From contig JADHMB010000008.1 of assembly GCA_016780365.1 (NCBI GenBank), forward strand, positions 1 to 43,868: DNA of 43,868 nt, given 5' to 3'. The notes under the pieces were generated by a model that was not told the DNA's origin, made no database searches, and worked only from the letters and a program-made list of their open reading frames with translations. This DNA is from Flavobacteriales bacterium (lineage in GTDB: Bacteria; Bacteroidota; Bacteroidia; Flavobacteriales_D; Parvicellaceae). A program made the translations under genes and the position numbers. Shown here in pieces: positions 1-10,079 of this stretch. Position 1 is the stretch's first letter; each line of letters begins with the position of its first letter.

Positions 1-793
1 TAAAATCTTGCATTATTGAACCAACTAAATTTCCATTAGAGTCAAATTCTTCAATAAGTACAACTACAACAAAATTACCTTGAATAGTTGGAGTAAATGT
101 AATTTCACCAGTGCTTGAATTTATACTTATTCCATTAATAGGACTTGAGCCAGAATAACCAAATTGGTATGGTACTGAAAGTCCAGGATCTTCTAGTGCA
201 TTCACCAATGAATAAAATAGTGAATCACCGTCTGGTTCAAAAACTCCAAAATTATAAATCACAGGTTGATTTATACAACTGTAAGGTATTGGAGAGCCTG
301 AAATAACCGGGGAATTATTACATGGTGAGGTATTGCTATTTAAAATCGTTTCAAAGTAATAATCATTGCCTGTTCCACTAAGATTCTGAGAGGAATTTCT
401 ACAACAATCTTCGTACGAAAAAACCCAACTATCACAGCCACTGGGCAGGGTCACTATCCCTTTCCATACGTGTTTATAAACTCCTGGAAAAACCCCACCG
501 TTACATTCACTTTGGGGTAAAAGTAAATCACATAATTGTGATACTTCCTGTTGATAGACAAAATTTGGTAAGCTTATGCTATTAGAAAATGGAATTCCAC
601 ATGAGTTGCTAACATTAATAGACTCAGGAGATGAAGAAATAAAAGCTGTTCCACAGTCTTCATACACTGTGAGTGTAATTTCATAAGTATTTGGAGAAAT
701 ACATTTATAAGAAATATTTCCACCAGGGACGTGAGATGCATTTATACTTATTGTATATGCTATAGAAAAAATAAATAATAATAATTTATTCAT
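1..793 (-). CDS. Large cell-surface/T9SS-type protein, N-terminal part (runs off the left edge)
   Basis: An open frame of 264 codons starts at the ATG at 793 and runs past position 1 without a stop, so the C-terminus is outside the window. It opens with a signal peptide (MNKLLLFIFSIAYTISINA) followed by SHVPGGNISYKCISPNTYEI, an opening I associate with very large Bacteroidota extracellular proteins that carry a gliding-motility/T9SS type B C-terminal domain. Paired cysteines (YEDCG, SCG, LCD, GCD, DCC) and a later stretch (FEPDGDSLFYSLVNAL then GISINSSTGEITFTPT) look like a cadherin- or PKD-like beta-sandwich module. The predicted role is cell-surface adhesion or another extracellular structural function. 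The export route is inferred from the family, because the sorting tail is not visible. Confidence 0.75.
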   Translation of the reverse strand, partial: MNKLLLFIFSIAYTISINASHVPGGNISYKCISPNTYEITLTVYEDCGTAFISSSPESINVSNSCGIPFSNSISLPNFVYQQEVSQLCDLLLPQSECNGGVFPGVYKHVWKGIVTLPSGCDSWVFSYEDCCRNSSQNLSGTGNDYYFETILNSNTSPCNNSPVISGSPIPYSCINQPVIYNFGVFEPDGDSLFYSLVNALEDPGLSVPYQFGYSGSSPINGISINSSTGEITFTPTIQGNFVVVVLIEEFDSNGNLVGSIMQDF

Positions 794-1040
794 AATTAAA
801 ATTGTAGGGCTAAAGGATTAAAATACCAAAAATCCAATACCCTAAATTATTTTAAGAAAAAGAACTAAGCTAGAACAAGTATTTAATTGTAAATATACTA
901 TTTATAGAGGTTAATGTTTTTAACATATGATAAAATTGATTTGTTCAATTTATCTGATTTAAATTACTATTACTTAATATAAAACAGCAGTTATCGATTA
1001 AATTCATATATTCATAATATATACAATATATATTTAGTTA

Positions 1041-1424
1041 ATGATTCAAATTTATATTAAGGTTTTAAAACAATATGGAGATTTTAAAACTAGATCTACA
1101 ATAAAAGAGTTTTGGCTTTTTAATCTTTTTTCTGTTCTTATAAGTTTACTATTTACTATAATTGACAGCTCAGTTGATTTTAAATTTGCAGGCAATATTG
1201 GTGTTTTAACGGCACTATATTCTATTTTTATTTTTATTCCATCACTTTCTGTAAGCGTTAGAAGACTTCACGACGTAGGTAAAAGTGGTTGGACTATTTT
1301 ATTTATTATTATTCCTATTATTGGAATTATATGGCTATTGGCTCTTTTCTGTAGAGACACTATGCCTGAAAGAAATAAGTGGGGAGAAAATCCTACTCTT
1401 AGAGTTTTTCAAAAATCTACATAG
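1041..1424 (+). CDS. DUF805 family small integral membrane protein
   Basis: A 127-residue, very hydrophobic protein with about four membrane segments. The family signature is visible: an N-terminal YGDFKTRSTIKEFWLF, then RRLHDVGKSGW around residues 75-85, an IPIIGIIWLL helix, and a terminal CRDTMPERNKWGENP block in place of the usual acidic/NKYG-NP tail. DUF805 proteins (YhaH-like) are inner-membrane proteins of unknown function. The gene stands alone behind about 250 bp of AT-rich DNA in which I see nothing else convincing. Its last 8 bases overlap the convergent end of priA. Family assignment is firm; function is unknown. Confidence 0.85.
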   Translation: MIQIYIKVLKQYGDFKTRSTIKEFWLFNLFSVLISLLFTIIDSSVDFKFAGNIGVLTALYSIFIFIPSLSVSVRRLHDVGKSGWTILFIIIPIIGIIWLLALFCRDTMPERNKWGENPTLRVFQKST

Positions 1425-3906
1425 GATCTACATCCACTTTTACCCTGATAGATTTATTAATATCTTTTTTTGACCAACCATTTATACTTAGCTGAATAAA
1501 CTCCTTTACCTTACTTAAAGACAAAGCATTCTCTAGCTTAAGTAATATTTGTTGGTTGTAGTAATTATTTATCCTTGGAATAATGGTAAATTCTGGACCT
1601 AGCACCCTCTCACCTAGTCTTTTTTTGAGTTCAATAGCTAGGTTGTTAGCGCCCACTACTAAATAACTAGAATTTTTATGGGTTAGAACTAGTTTAATTA
1701 ACTTAAAATATGGTGGATATTTAAAATGCTTACGGTCTGCTAATTCCTGTTTATAAAGAGATTTAAAATCGTATTCCATTACCTTTTTAATTACCCAATG
1801 GTAAGGATCAAAAGTCTGTAAAATCACTTTTCCTCTTTCATTTTTTCTTCCGCTTCTGCCACTTACCTGGGTTAGAAGTTGAAAACAACGCTCATATGCT
1901 CTAAAATCAGGATAATGCAACAAATCATCTGCCTGCATTACTCCTACCAAGCCAACATGATCAAAGTCTAAACCCTTACTAACCATTTGGGTACCTACCA
2001 AAATATCAATTTCTTTTTGTTCAAACTGGTCAATAATATTCTGAAAAGAGGTCTTTTTTCTAGTTGTATCCCAGTCCATTCTTTTTACTCGTATTTCTTT
2101 ACCTAAATGCTTAAAAAGCTCTTCTTCAATCTTTTGAGTTCCTATTCCTAATTTTGACATTTTTGATGAACCACAAGCACCACAATTTTCTACTCGTTTG
2201 GTGGTGTATCCGCAGTAATGACATTTCATTACAGGATTATATTTGTGTACAGTTAAACTTACATCACACTTTTTACACATTGGTGTCCAGCTACAAACCA
2301 TACACATTTCTCTTGGAGCATACCCTCTCCTATTTTGAAATAAAATAACTTGTTTATTTTCTCGTAGCGTATCCTGAATTGCATCCAAAAGCAAAGGAGT
2401 AAATATTCCTCGCATCTTTTTCTTTTTATGAGCAACTTTTAAATCTGCACACTGTATTTCTGGCATAGAAACATCATGGTATCTCTTATCTAAAACCACA
2501 TAACCAATCTTTTTTTGTTCTACTAGCTCCATCATTTCCATACTTGGAGTTGCAGACCCCAATAATAATTTTGAATTGTGTATTTGAGCCATTTTTGAAG
2601 CCACATCTCTAGCATTATACCTTGGAGAAGGATCTATCTGCTTATAAGAAGTCTCGTGCTCCTCATCGACAATAATTAACCCCAAATCTTTAAAAGGAAG
2701 AAATATAGCAGATCTTGCGCCTAAAATTATATCGTATTGATGTAGTTTTTCATTCATCATTGAGTACCACAGTTCTGTACGCTCTGCAAGACTGAACCTT
2801 GAGTGGTAAACACCAACTCTGTTTCCAAAAAAAGATTGCAAACGTTGGATAATTTGAGTTGTAATAGCTATCTCTGGTAGTAAATACAATATTTTCTTGT
2901 TCTTTTTTAACTGCTGAGCAATTAGCTGGATATAAATTTCAGTTTTCCCACTTCCTGTAACTCCATGAAGTAATAAACTAGTTCCATTTTTAAAATAGTT
3001 GTCAATTTTTTTTAATGCTATGGATTGGAAATTCGAAAGATTAGGCATTTTTTTTGAAATATTAGAAACATCTTTTATCCTGCTATCTTCAATATTTTCG
3101 ATTTCTAAAATATTTTTATCTACCAATCCCTTTAAAACTGAAGCTGACAAATTAGAATCACTCAAAAGTTTCTTTTTTATCACCGATTTACCCGACAAGT
3201 CCTGGTTTAACTGTAAGAATTTTAGAAGCAACTCTTCTTGTTTAGGTGCTTTAGAAAGTTTATTAAAAGCATCCTCTAAAAGCCTTTCATCTTTTTTTAA
3301 ACTGGAATGAAGATTTATTTTTTGTATTGTTTTTATTCGGTATTTTTCTTGGTGAGCTTCATAATCTTTAATCCATCCTAAGTTCAATAAGTTTTTTATA
3401 TAAACATGGGGATATTTTATTTGCAATAAGTCTGAAATTTCTTTCAAATTCATTTGCTGGTTATGTTCTAAGGCATCTACAATCTTTTGCTCACTTGGTT
3501 TTAAATCTGATAATTCCTTATCCGTATATTTATTTAATGAGGGCAAATACATGGACTCGCTATTTAGCTTGAGACTATTTGGAAGGCCTGCTATCATAAC
3601 CTCGCCCAATGTAGTCATGTAATATCTAGAAATCCATGCCCAAAGTTCAAGCTGTTTTAAATTTACAATTGGCTCATTATCTAAAACTTCTAAAACTTCC
3701 TTTGTTTTGTAAGATGGCTTTTGTTGGTGAACTCTAAATACTATTGCAGAATACTGTTTCTTTCTTCCAACATTAACCAACACTCGCTGACCGATGTTTA
3801 ATCTCATTCCGACTTTTAAATGATAAGACAAAAGTTTTGGTACAGCAATAGGAATGATTACATCTATAAAATTGATTATTTCTTTATTATTTAATTGCTG
3901 TGACAT
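1417..3906 (-). CDS. priA: Primosomal replication restart helicase PriA
   Basis: An 829-residue superfamily 2 helicase that reloads the replisome at stalled or repaired forks. Seen in order: an N-terminal PriA DNA-binding/winged-helix region (about 1-290); Walker A GVTGSGKT at 315-322; the DEEH box at 414-417; SAT motif at 451-453; eight cysteines in paired CxxC-like arrangement (535, 538, 544, 547, 562, 565, 575, 578) forming the two-zinc domain; and a C-terminal helicase lobe with GTQMVSKGLDFDHV and QVSGRSGR. Length is slightly above the usual 730-820. It starts at an ATG and is divergent from the ABC transporter gene across 141 bp. No key residue appears lost. Confidence 0.97.
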   Translation of the reverse strand: MSQQLNNKEIINFIDVIIPIAVPKLLSYHLKVGMRLNIGQRVLVNVGRKKQYSAIVFRVHQQKPSYKTKEVLEVLDNEPIVNLKQLELWAWISRYYMTTLGEVMIAGLPNSLKLNSESMYLPSLNKYTDKELSDLKPSEQKIVDALEHNQQMNLKEISDLLQIKYPHVYIKNLLNLGWIKDYEAHQEKYRIKTIQKINLHSSLKKDERLLEDAFNKLSKAPKQEELLLKFLQLNQDLSGKSVIKKKLLSDSNLSASVLKGLVDKNILEIENIEDSRIKDVSNISKKMPNLSNFQSIALKKIDNYFKNGTSLLLHGVTGSGKTEIYIQLIAQQLKKNKKILYLLPEIAITTQIIQRLQSFFGNRVGVYHSRFSLAERTELWYSMMNEKLHQYDIILGARSAIFLPFKDLGLIIVDEEHETSYKQIDPSPRYNARDVASKMAQIHNSKLLLGSATPSMEMMELVEQKKIGYVVLDKRYHDVSMPEIQCADLKVAHKKKKMRGIFTPLLLDAIQDTLRENKQVILFQNRRGYAPREMCMVCSWTPMCKKCDVSLTVHKYNPVMKCHYCGYTTKRVENCGACGSSKMSKLGIGTQKIEEELFKHLGKEIRVKRMDWDTTRKKTSFQNIIDQFEQKEIDILVGTQMVSKGLDFDHVGLVGVMQADDLLHYPDFRAYERCFQLLTQVSGRSGRKNERGKVILQTFDPYHWVIKKVMEYDFKSLYKQELADRKHFKYPPYFKLIKLVLTHKNSSYLVVGANNLAIELKKRLGERVLGPEFTIIPRINNYYNQQILLKLENALSLSKVKEFIQLSINGWSKKDINKSIRVKVDVDPM

Positions 3907-3932
3907 TCTTTATTTTGAAGACTGAAGAGTTA

Positions 3933-3940
3933 TATATTTG
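3933..3940 (+). promoter_or_regulatory. Candidate Bacteroidota -7 box (TATATTTG) ahead of the ABC transporter gene
   Basis: TATATTTG fits the Bacteroidota primary sigma -7 consensus TAnnTTTG and lies in the divergent priA/ABC transporter spacer. The only TTG upstream (3915-3917) is about 15 bp away, shorter than the usual 19-21 bp, so only half the promoter is supported. It would give a leader of about 100 nt. Confidence 0.3.
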
Positions 3941-4047
3941 TAAAGGAAAATAAATTTTATACAAATAAGGTACTCAAATTTTGAATCTTTGTGAAAAATA
4001 AAAAAACAAGTTTAATTTTTTGGTATATTCATTTTAAAAGTATTTAA

Positions 4048-7000
4048 ATGAGTGAAAGAATTCTTAAAGCTCTTATGCAACTTTTTGCTATTGTGGCAAA
4101 AATTGATGTAATAGAAGAATCAGATGAAATTGTTGCTGCAGACTCATCTAAAAACATTGTTGAAATCTTACTAAAACAAGATTTAACATCCGAACTTGTT
4201 GTTAAATACCTAAAGATATTTGACGAATTCATTAAAGAAAGACACGGAACTAAAAGAGCTAAAGACAGTAAGAAAAAAAGAACTTCTGTAAACTCTGTTA
4301 AAGTACTTAGAATATGTACTCAAATAAATGAAGAATTAGAACAAAGACAAAAAGTAATTGTTTTGATAAGAATCTTAGAGTTTATTTTTGCTGATGATTT
4401 GCATACAGAAAAAGAATTGGCATTTGCAGAAACAGTAGCAGACACTTTTAATATTTCCAATGAAGAGTACCAACAAATATTACAATTTGCAGAATCATCT
4501 GCAAATAAGTTAGCAAATCACGACAATCATCTTACTATAAATTCAAAATTAGACAACGATGAAAAAGAAGGTAAGAAACTATATGCCGAAGGAATCAAAG
4601 GAAGTATTTCAGTTCTTAGAGTATCTTCAGTAAAAACCTATTTTATCCGTTACTTTGGAAATCAAGAATTATTTTTAAACGGACAATCGATTTCTCCAAA
4701 TATTGTAAAGGTTATAAGACAAGGATCCTCGATTAAGAACAGCAAAATTGCACCAATTTATTACAGCGATATTATAGCCCAATTTCTTTTAGAAACTAGT
4801 GATGAAAAGATAGAATTTACTGCTAATAATATAGAATATGAATTCTCTTCAGGTAAAAAAGGCTTATACGATTTTACTTTCAAAGAAGAATCTGGAAGAC
4901 TTGTTGGAATCATGGGTGGATCAGGTTCAGGAAAATCTACCTTATTAAATGTACTTAACGGTAACTATCCTCCATCAAGTGGAGAAATTAAAATTAACGG
5001 AATTGGACTCTACGAAAGTCCTAAACTTTTAGAGGGCGTTATTGGATTTGTTCCCCAAGACGATTTATTAATTGAGGAGCTTTCAGTTTTTGAGAATTTA
5101 TATTATAATGGAAAGCTCTGTTTTGGAAATTATGAGGATGATAAATTAGTAGAATTAGTGAATGAGGTTCTTGTGTCAATTGGACTTTTTGAGGCCAAGG
5201 ATTTAAAAGTAGGTAATCCTCTTTCTAAGACAATTTCAGGTGGTCAAAGAAAAAGACTAAATATTGCCCTAGAGCTAATTAGAGAACCATCGATACTATT
5301 TGTTGATGAACCAACTTCTGGACTTTCTTCTAACGATTCGGAAATTATAATGGATTTATTAAAGATACTAGCTCTTAAAGGAAAATTAATTTTTGTAGTT
5401 ATTCATCAGCCATCTTCAGAAATTTATAAAATGTTTGACCAATTGATTATTCTTGATGTTGGTGGATATCCAATTTATAAAGGAGATCCTGTAGATGCAG
5501 TAGTTTATTTCAAGAAATTAATAAACCATGTAAATGCAGATGAAAGCGAATGTGAAACTTGTGGAAATGTAAATCCAGAACAGATTTTTAATATCATCGA
5601 TATGAAGGTGGTAGATGAATATGGGGAACTTACTGGAAATAGAAAAGTCTCTCCTGTAGAATGGAACGAACATTATAAAAAACTAATTGATCCTAAACCC
5701 AACGAAAATAAAAAACAAAAAATTCCAGAAAGTATTTTTAAAATACCAAGTCTTTTGAAACAATTTGGAATCTTTTTTATAAGGGATGTAAAGTCGAAAT
5801 TGACCAATACCCAGTATATGATTATTACCCTTTTTGAGGCTCCTTTACTTGCAGGTATTCTAGCATTTTTCATGAAGTATTTAGAAACTAATTATTTAAA
5901 ACATGAATTAGAGTATACTTTCTACAATAGCGACAATCTGCCTCAATATCTCTTTATCTCTGTAATAGTTGCTTTATTTATAGGACTTACTACAAGTTCG
6001 GAGGAAATCATAGGCAATTTAAAAATACTTCAAAGAGAAAAGTTTCTGAATCTAAGCAAAGGCAGTTACTTGTTTTCAAAAATTGGAATCATGTTCTTAA
6101 TCTCAGCAATTCAAACAATATTTTACGTATTAGTAGGGAATTTTATTCTAGGAATTCATGGATTATTCTTCGCGCATTGGATGATTCTTTTCTCAACTTC
6201 CTGTTTTGCCAATTTACTTGGCTTAAATATCTCAGCCAGTTTTAACTCTGTAAAAGTCATTTATATATTAATTCCAATTTGTATTATTCCACAGCTTTTA
6301 TTCAGTGGTATTATTGTTCCTTTTGACAAGCTTCACCCCTATTTTTCTTCAAAATCTGAAGTTCCAGCTATTGGAAATGTAATGGCATCTAGATGGGCTT
6401 ATGAGGCACTGACCGTTGTTCAGTTCAAAGACAACGAGTATGAAAAGCGGTTTTTTGAATTTGATAAAAAAATGTCTTTTGCTAATTGGAAAAAAGACCA
6501 ATGGGAAAGTAATCTAGATTCTAAACTAACTAATTTCTATAGAATAACTCAGAAAGAAAATCCTCTACACACAGAATTAGATAAAATTAAAAGAGATGGA
6601 CAAATTATAATTAATGAAGTTAGAAAAGAAATAAAAAACTTCAATTCATCAGATCTTTACAGTGATGAAGATGTAGAAAAGCTCCTGTTGACAATTAAAA
6701 ACAACAATATGGAGAAAAAAGATTACTTAGCGCTTCATAATTATCTTACAAGTATCAGAGATTATTACATGAACCAGTACAATGCAGCTTCTAATTCAAA
6801 AGATGAAATTATAATTCGTGAAACTGATCCAGATACTACTTTCATAAGAAAACTAAGAGCTTTAAAAAAACAAAAAGTAATTTCTTCGAAGGAATATAGA
6901 TCTTATAAAAACCTAATGTCCTATCTTAAAAAGTATCAGTTTCAAAAATTTAAAAACAATTACAATAATCATAGTCTTGAAGATTTTGTAACCAACTCTA

Positions 7001-7251
7001 ACTCTTTGACATTTATTACTGAAGACGAAACTGGACTTATCCAAAAATCAGATCCTATTTATTTAGACCCTGTTAACCACAAATATTTTGGAGCTCATTT
7101 TTATGCTCCATCAAAATATTTTTTGGATTATAAATTGGATACTTTCAGTGCCAATCTTATTGTTATTTGGCTAATGACACTACTTCTAACTGTTACACTA
7201 TATTTAGATGTGCTTAGAAAGATTTTAGAAATAAAATCTTCTAAAAGATAA
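4048..7251 (+). CDS. ABCG-type ABC transporter, ATPase fused to permease, with TerB-like N-terminus
   Basis: A 1067-residue half-transporter. Residues 1-150 are helical and TerB-like; about 180-260 form a beta-rich FHA-like segment (ELFLNGQSI, QGSSIKNSKIAPIYYSDI). The ATPase domain follows: Walker A GGSGSGKST at 290-298, signature SGGQ at 397-400, Walker B ILFVDEPTSG with D420 and E421, H-loop IHQPSS near 452. A small Cys pair (ECETCGN) comes before the membrane domain. Five hydrophobic helices lie at about 590-790, then a soluble, charged, helix-rich insert of about 240 residues, then one last helix near the C-terminus. ATPase-then-permease order and the IHQPSSEIYKMFDQ motif point to the ABCG/White branch. 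The substrate cannot be read from sequence. The 3' end overlaps the convergent neighbour by 11 bp. Confidence 0.88.
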   Translation: MSERILKALMQLFAIVAKIDVIEESDEIVAADSSKNIVEILLKQDLTSELVVKYLKIFDEFIKERHGTKRAKDSKKKRTSVNSVKVLRICTQINEELEQRQKVIVLIRILEFIFADDLHTEKELAFAETVADTFNISNEEYQQILQFAESSANKLANHDNHLTINSKLDNDEKEGKKLYAEGIKGSISVLRVSSVKTYFIRYFGNQELFLNGQSISPNIVKVIRQGSSIKNSKIAPIYYSDIIAQFLLETSDEKIEFTANNIEYEFSSGKKGLYDFTFKEESGRLVGIMGGSGSGKSTLLNVLNGNYPPSSGEIKINGIGLYESPKLLEGVIGFVPQDDLLIEELSVFENLYYNGKLCFGNYEDDKLVELVNEVLVSIGLFEAKDLKVGNPLSKTISGGQRKRLNIALELIREPSILFVDEPTSGLSSNDSEIIMDLLKILALKGKLIFVVIHQPSSEIYKMFDQLIILDVGGYPIYKGDPVDAVVYFKKLINHVNADESECETCGNVNPEQIFNIIDMKVVDEYGELTGNRKVSPVEWNEHYKKLIDPKPNENKKQKIPESIFKIPSLLKQFGIFFIRDVKSKLTNTQYMIITLFEAPLLAGILAFFMKYLETNYLKHELEYTFYNSDNLPQYLFISVIVALFIGLTTSSEEIIGNLKILQREKFLNLSKGSYLFSKIGIMFLISAIQTIFYVLVGNFILGIHGLFFAHWMILFSTSCFANLLGLNISASFNSVKVIYILIPICIIPQLLFSGIIVPFDKLHPYFSSKSEVPAIGNVMASRWAYEALTVVQFKDNEYEKRFFEFDKKMSFANWKKDQWESNLDSKLTNFYRITQKENPLHTELDKIKRDGQIIINEVRKEIKNFNSSDLYSDEDVEKLLLTIKNNNMEKKDYLALHNYLTSIRDYYMNQYNAASNSKDEIIIRETDPDTTFIRKLRALKKQKVISSKEYRSYKNLMSYLKKYQFQKFKNNYNNHSLEDFVTNSNSLTFITEDETGLIQKSDPIYLDPVNHKYFGAHFYAPSKYFLDYKLDTFSANLIVIWLMTLLLTVTLYLDVLRKILEIKSSKR

Positions 7252-9607
7252 TTCTTTTGTAGAAGACTTTTGATTCCTGTTTTATTCTTAAGATGTAAAT
7301 TCCCTTTTCTAATATCTCAATCTCCTTGTTGAAATTATTAGATTCAAATTGTACTAATTTTCCAGAAATATTATATAAACTATATTCAAATGGCACTTTT
7401 ATACCTTGAATTTGTACTATTCCATCTGGTGTGGGATTGGGAAATACATTGATTAAAGAAGGCTGAACTTGGCTGATATTGGAAGAGGGATCGTTGTCAA
7501 TATATAAGTTGTCAATTCCTGCCTCTACTAAATGATCCACTCCAGAACCCCAATCTGCAGTAGTTATTTCAATTTTAAAACTACTAAGATTTATAGTATT
7601 TGGAATTTCCAGAGAAAGCTTATACCAGTTCTTTGGATTATCACTATGAATAAAAAATAAATTTTCTTTATTAACTCCATCATTTACATCTATAAAAAGA
7701 GTATCATCTGGTGTAGTGCCTCCTAAAAAATTTCTCCACCATAGATTGCAGTGTAAATAGTTGGTTTGGTTTGAATCCAGCGAAATAGTAGGAGATACTA
7801 ATTGGACGTAACCTAAATCTACATCATCTGCCGATGGAGAGGAGCCCAAATTGCCAGTTATAAAAGCCATATTTCCACAATCCTCACTGTCAAAAGCTGG
7901 GCTACACGTATCTGAATTATTATAGATAGTTACTGTAGGTATATCTCTTTCCCACAATCCAGATGCTGCAGATGAATTTACTGTCCAACCCATATCGATG
8001 TTAAATCTATCTCTATAACCCTCTTCAAGAGATATTAAAAATGGAGTATTATCGCTAATGATATTCAATGATTCCACACAAAAGTCTTTGTAGCTCCATA
8101 AACCTGCATATATATTGTAAGATCCAGGAATTAAGTTGTTAATGGTAAATAAACCATTTTGATCTGTAGTTCCGCTGTAAGTAAAATCTTCATTAGTAAT
8201 AGTAAAATCAACACCAGAAAGAGAAGAATTAAGAGCTGAACTTTTACTTTCTATATTTAAATTTAGTGGAGTTAAAGAATACATTACTAAATTCAAAATT
8301 GTAGTAGAGTCGTTTTGAAGAACTACCTGATTTATAGTGTCTGACTGGTATAAAGGATGAGAGAAAACAACACTGAAAGTCCCTGAATTTAGTGTTCCAA
8401 GCTTAAATTCTCCCCCAACATTAGAAAGAGTATTATTGTTGCTATTGAGTATTTCAACAGTTACTCCGCTTAATGATGTATTGCTAGATGCATCGGTAAT
8501 TATTCCTTCCAAATAAGCTGCTCTTTTATAATCTGGATCTAAAACAAAAAAACCATTTTCAATATCTGAAGCTATAATAATACCACTTGGCAGGTAAGGA
8601 TAAACTCCCCAACAGCCATTGGATCCTGGACCAGAGAAGTTAGGAGAGGTATCAAAATGACCAACATTAACTATATTTCCTTTGCTTTTTACGTCAAATA
8701 TTTGAATTCCGGTGGTGTAGTAAGAATTAACTATATAATCGTTAATATAAAATGCATTGTGGGGCATTATGTTGTTTCCCGGTTCAGCTTGTATTTTATC
8801 TGTAAGATCGATATTATTTAAATCGGTAATATTAAATTCTGAAAGGTGTCCACCATTGTCTTCTTCTGTTGTATAAATATAATTTCCATCATCTGAAGGC
8901 CAAATATTATGAGAATAGTATCCAACAGTGGGGTTTTGACTTAATAAAACTGGACTTGAAGGATTAGAAACATCCCAAATTGAAAAAAGAGAGTTACCTG
9001 CATGAGCGAGAAATAGAGTATCTCCTTTAACCATACCATCGTGAACCTGCCAGTTATTAATATCTGCAATTTCTACAGGTTGTGTTGGGTCTTGGTTTAA
9101 ATCTAATATAATAGCACCGCCCGATCCCCTATTTGCCCCAAAAATATAAGCATATCCTCTATCGTCAATATATATATTATGAGCTCTTTGCCACTGGGCA
9201 TTGGATGGACCAGTATAAAGATATGTATTGGTGTTGGCGCTGTCTGGTAAATTAGATAAATCAATTATTAATAATCCATTCATAGCTTCTGTGGTTACGT
9301 AAGCATAGTTTCCATAGGTTTTAATATCTCTCCAAATAGAATTCATTCCAGGAACAAACAATACTTCTTGAGGACTAAGTGGATCGGATAAATCAATGAT
9401 AGAAGTACCATCATTCATTCCTACAATAGCATATTCATTTCCTGAACTATCTACCCAACCCCAAATATCATTTAGCTCAGAGGGAACCATAAAGCCACTA
9501 TTTGGTATATGAGCAAATTGCTGAATATTAAGTGGATTAGTTTGAGCTACTAAAATGTTTAGACAACAAAATAGAAAAAATGAAAAGATAACTTTTTTGA
9601 AAACCAT
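7241..9607 (-). CDS. Secreted LVIVD-repeat (choice-of-anchor B) protein with T9SS type A sorting tail
   Basis: A 788-residue exported protein. A signal peptide (MVFKKVIFSFFLFCCLNILVAQ) is followed by repeated propeller-like blades of the LVIVD type (YAIVGMNDGTSIIDLSDP, YAYVTTEAMNGLLIIDLSN, TTGIQIFDVKSKGN) to about residue 370. Two carboxypeptidase-regulatory-like beta sandwiches come next (about 370-530), then a jelly-roll-like region (about 540-710). The C-terminal 70 residues (INVFPNPTPDGIVQIQG to ILRIKQESKVFYKRIIF) are a typical Por/T9SS type A sorting domain. The protein should cross the outer membrane by T9SS and be surface-attached or released. No enzymatic motif was seen. Transcribed divergently from the tRNA-Arg. 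Confidence 0.88.
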   Translation of the reverse strand: MVFKKVIFSFFLFCCLNILVAQTNPLNIQQFAHIPNSGFMVPSELNDIWGWVDSSGNEYAIVGMNDGTSIIDLSDPLSPQEVLFVPGMNSIWRDIKTYGNYAYVTTEAMNGLLIIDLSNLPDSANTNTYLYTGPSNAQWQRAHNIYIDDRGYAYIFGANRGSGGAIILDLNQDPTQPVEIADINNWQVHDGMVKGDTLFLAHAGNSLFSIWDVSNPSSPVLLSQNPTVGYYSHNIWPSDDGNYIYTTEEDNGGHLSEFNITDLNNIDLTDKIQAEPGNNIMPHNAFYINDYIVNSYYTTGIQIFDVKSKGNIVNVGHFDTSPNFSGPGSNGCWGVYPYLPSGIIIASDIENGFFVLDPDYKRAAYLEGIITDASSNTSLSGVTVEILNSNNNTLSNVGGEFKLGTLNSGTFSVVFSHPLYQSDTINQVVLQNDSTTILNLVMYSLTPLNLNIESKSSALNSSLSGVDFTITNEDFTYSGTTDQNGLFTINNLIPGSYNIYAGLWSYKDFCVESLNIISDNTPFLISLEEGYRDRFNIDMGWTVNSSAASGLWERDIPTVTIYNNSDTCSPAFDSEDCGNMAFITGNLGSSPSADDVDLGYVQLVSPTISLDSNQTNYLHCNLWWRNFLGGTTPDDTLFIDVNDGVNKENLFFIHSDNPKNWYKLSLEIPNTINLSSFKIEITTADWGSGVDHLVEAGIDNLYIDNDPSSNISQVQPSLINVFPNPTPDGIVQIQGIKVPFEYSLYNISGKLVQFESNNFNKEIEILEKGIYILRIKQESKVFYKRIIF

Positions 9608-9809
9608 ATTATGTTTATGAAAAATAATTTATAATAATTACGATAAATATGTATTAGGTGTTGGGTACTTATAAATTTTGTGTAAATATAAACTAATCTG
9701 CTAAGAGAAATTTATTGCTTAAATATCTTTTAAAATTCTTATGTAAATTAAAATCTATAGATTTTTTTCACTAAATATAAAAGATAACTAGGAAGTCCAA
9801 CATTTTTTC

Positions 9810-9817
9810 TATTTTTG
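9810..9817 (+). promoter_or_regulatory. Candidate -7 box of the tRNA-Arg gene (TATTTTTG)
   Basis: TATTTTTG matches TAnnTTTG and ends 11 bases before the tRNA 5' end, the right distance for a tRNA promoter. No TTG is seen at the expected -33 position. Confidence 0.4.
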
Positions 9818-9828
9818 CGGCTTAAATT

Positions 9829-9902
<74 letters not shown>

Positions 9903-9925
9903 CTAGAACATTTTCAGAATGTTTC

Positions 9926-9964
9926 AAAACCTCTCAAATTTATCGATTTACAGAGGTTTTTTTG
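9926..9964 (+). terminator. Rho-independent terminator after tRNA-Arg
   Basis: A 9-bp perfect stem, AAAACCTCT (9926-9934) with AGAGGTTTT (9952-9960), and a 17-nt loop run straight into a T tract. It lies inside the island, so it probably came with the element and replaced the tRNA's older terminator at 19305-19350. Confidence 0.75.
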
Positions 9965-10029
9965 TTTTCAATGGTTTCGGGTTATTTCACACTATTTTGT
10001 CTATTGTCGCGTTTTTGTAACGCTATTTT

Positions 10030-10058
10030 TTCACCAAAACTTATTTATTTCACCAAAA
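10030..10058 (+). repeat. Left arm-type repeats, TTCACCAAAA x2
   Basis: Direct copies of TTCACCAAAA at 10030-10039 and 10049-10058 (19 bp apart), with a weaker TTCACACTA copy near 9986. The same word occurs twice in the same orientation near the right end (19206-19226). The placement between the att site and the integrase stub is that expected of arm-type binding sites for the integrase N-terminal domain. Binding is inferred. Confidence 0.45.
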
Positions 10059-10079
10059 TAATTTTTAAAAGCTAGAAAT

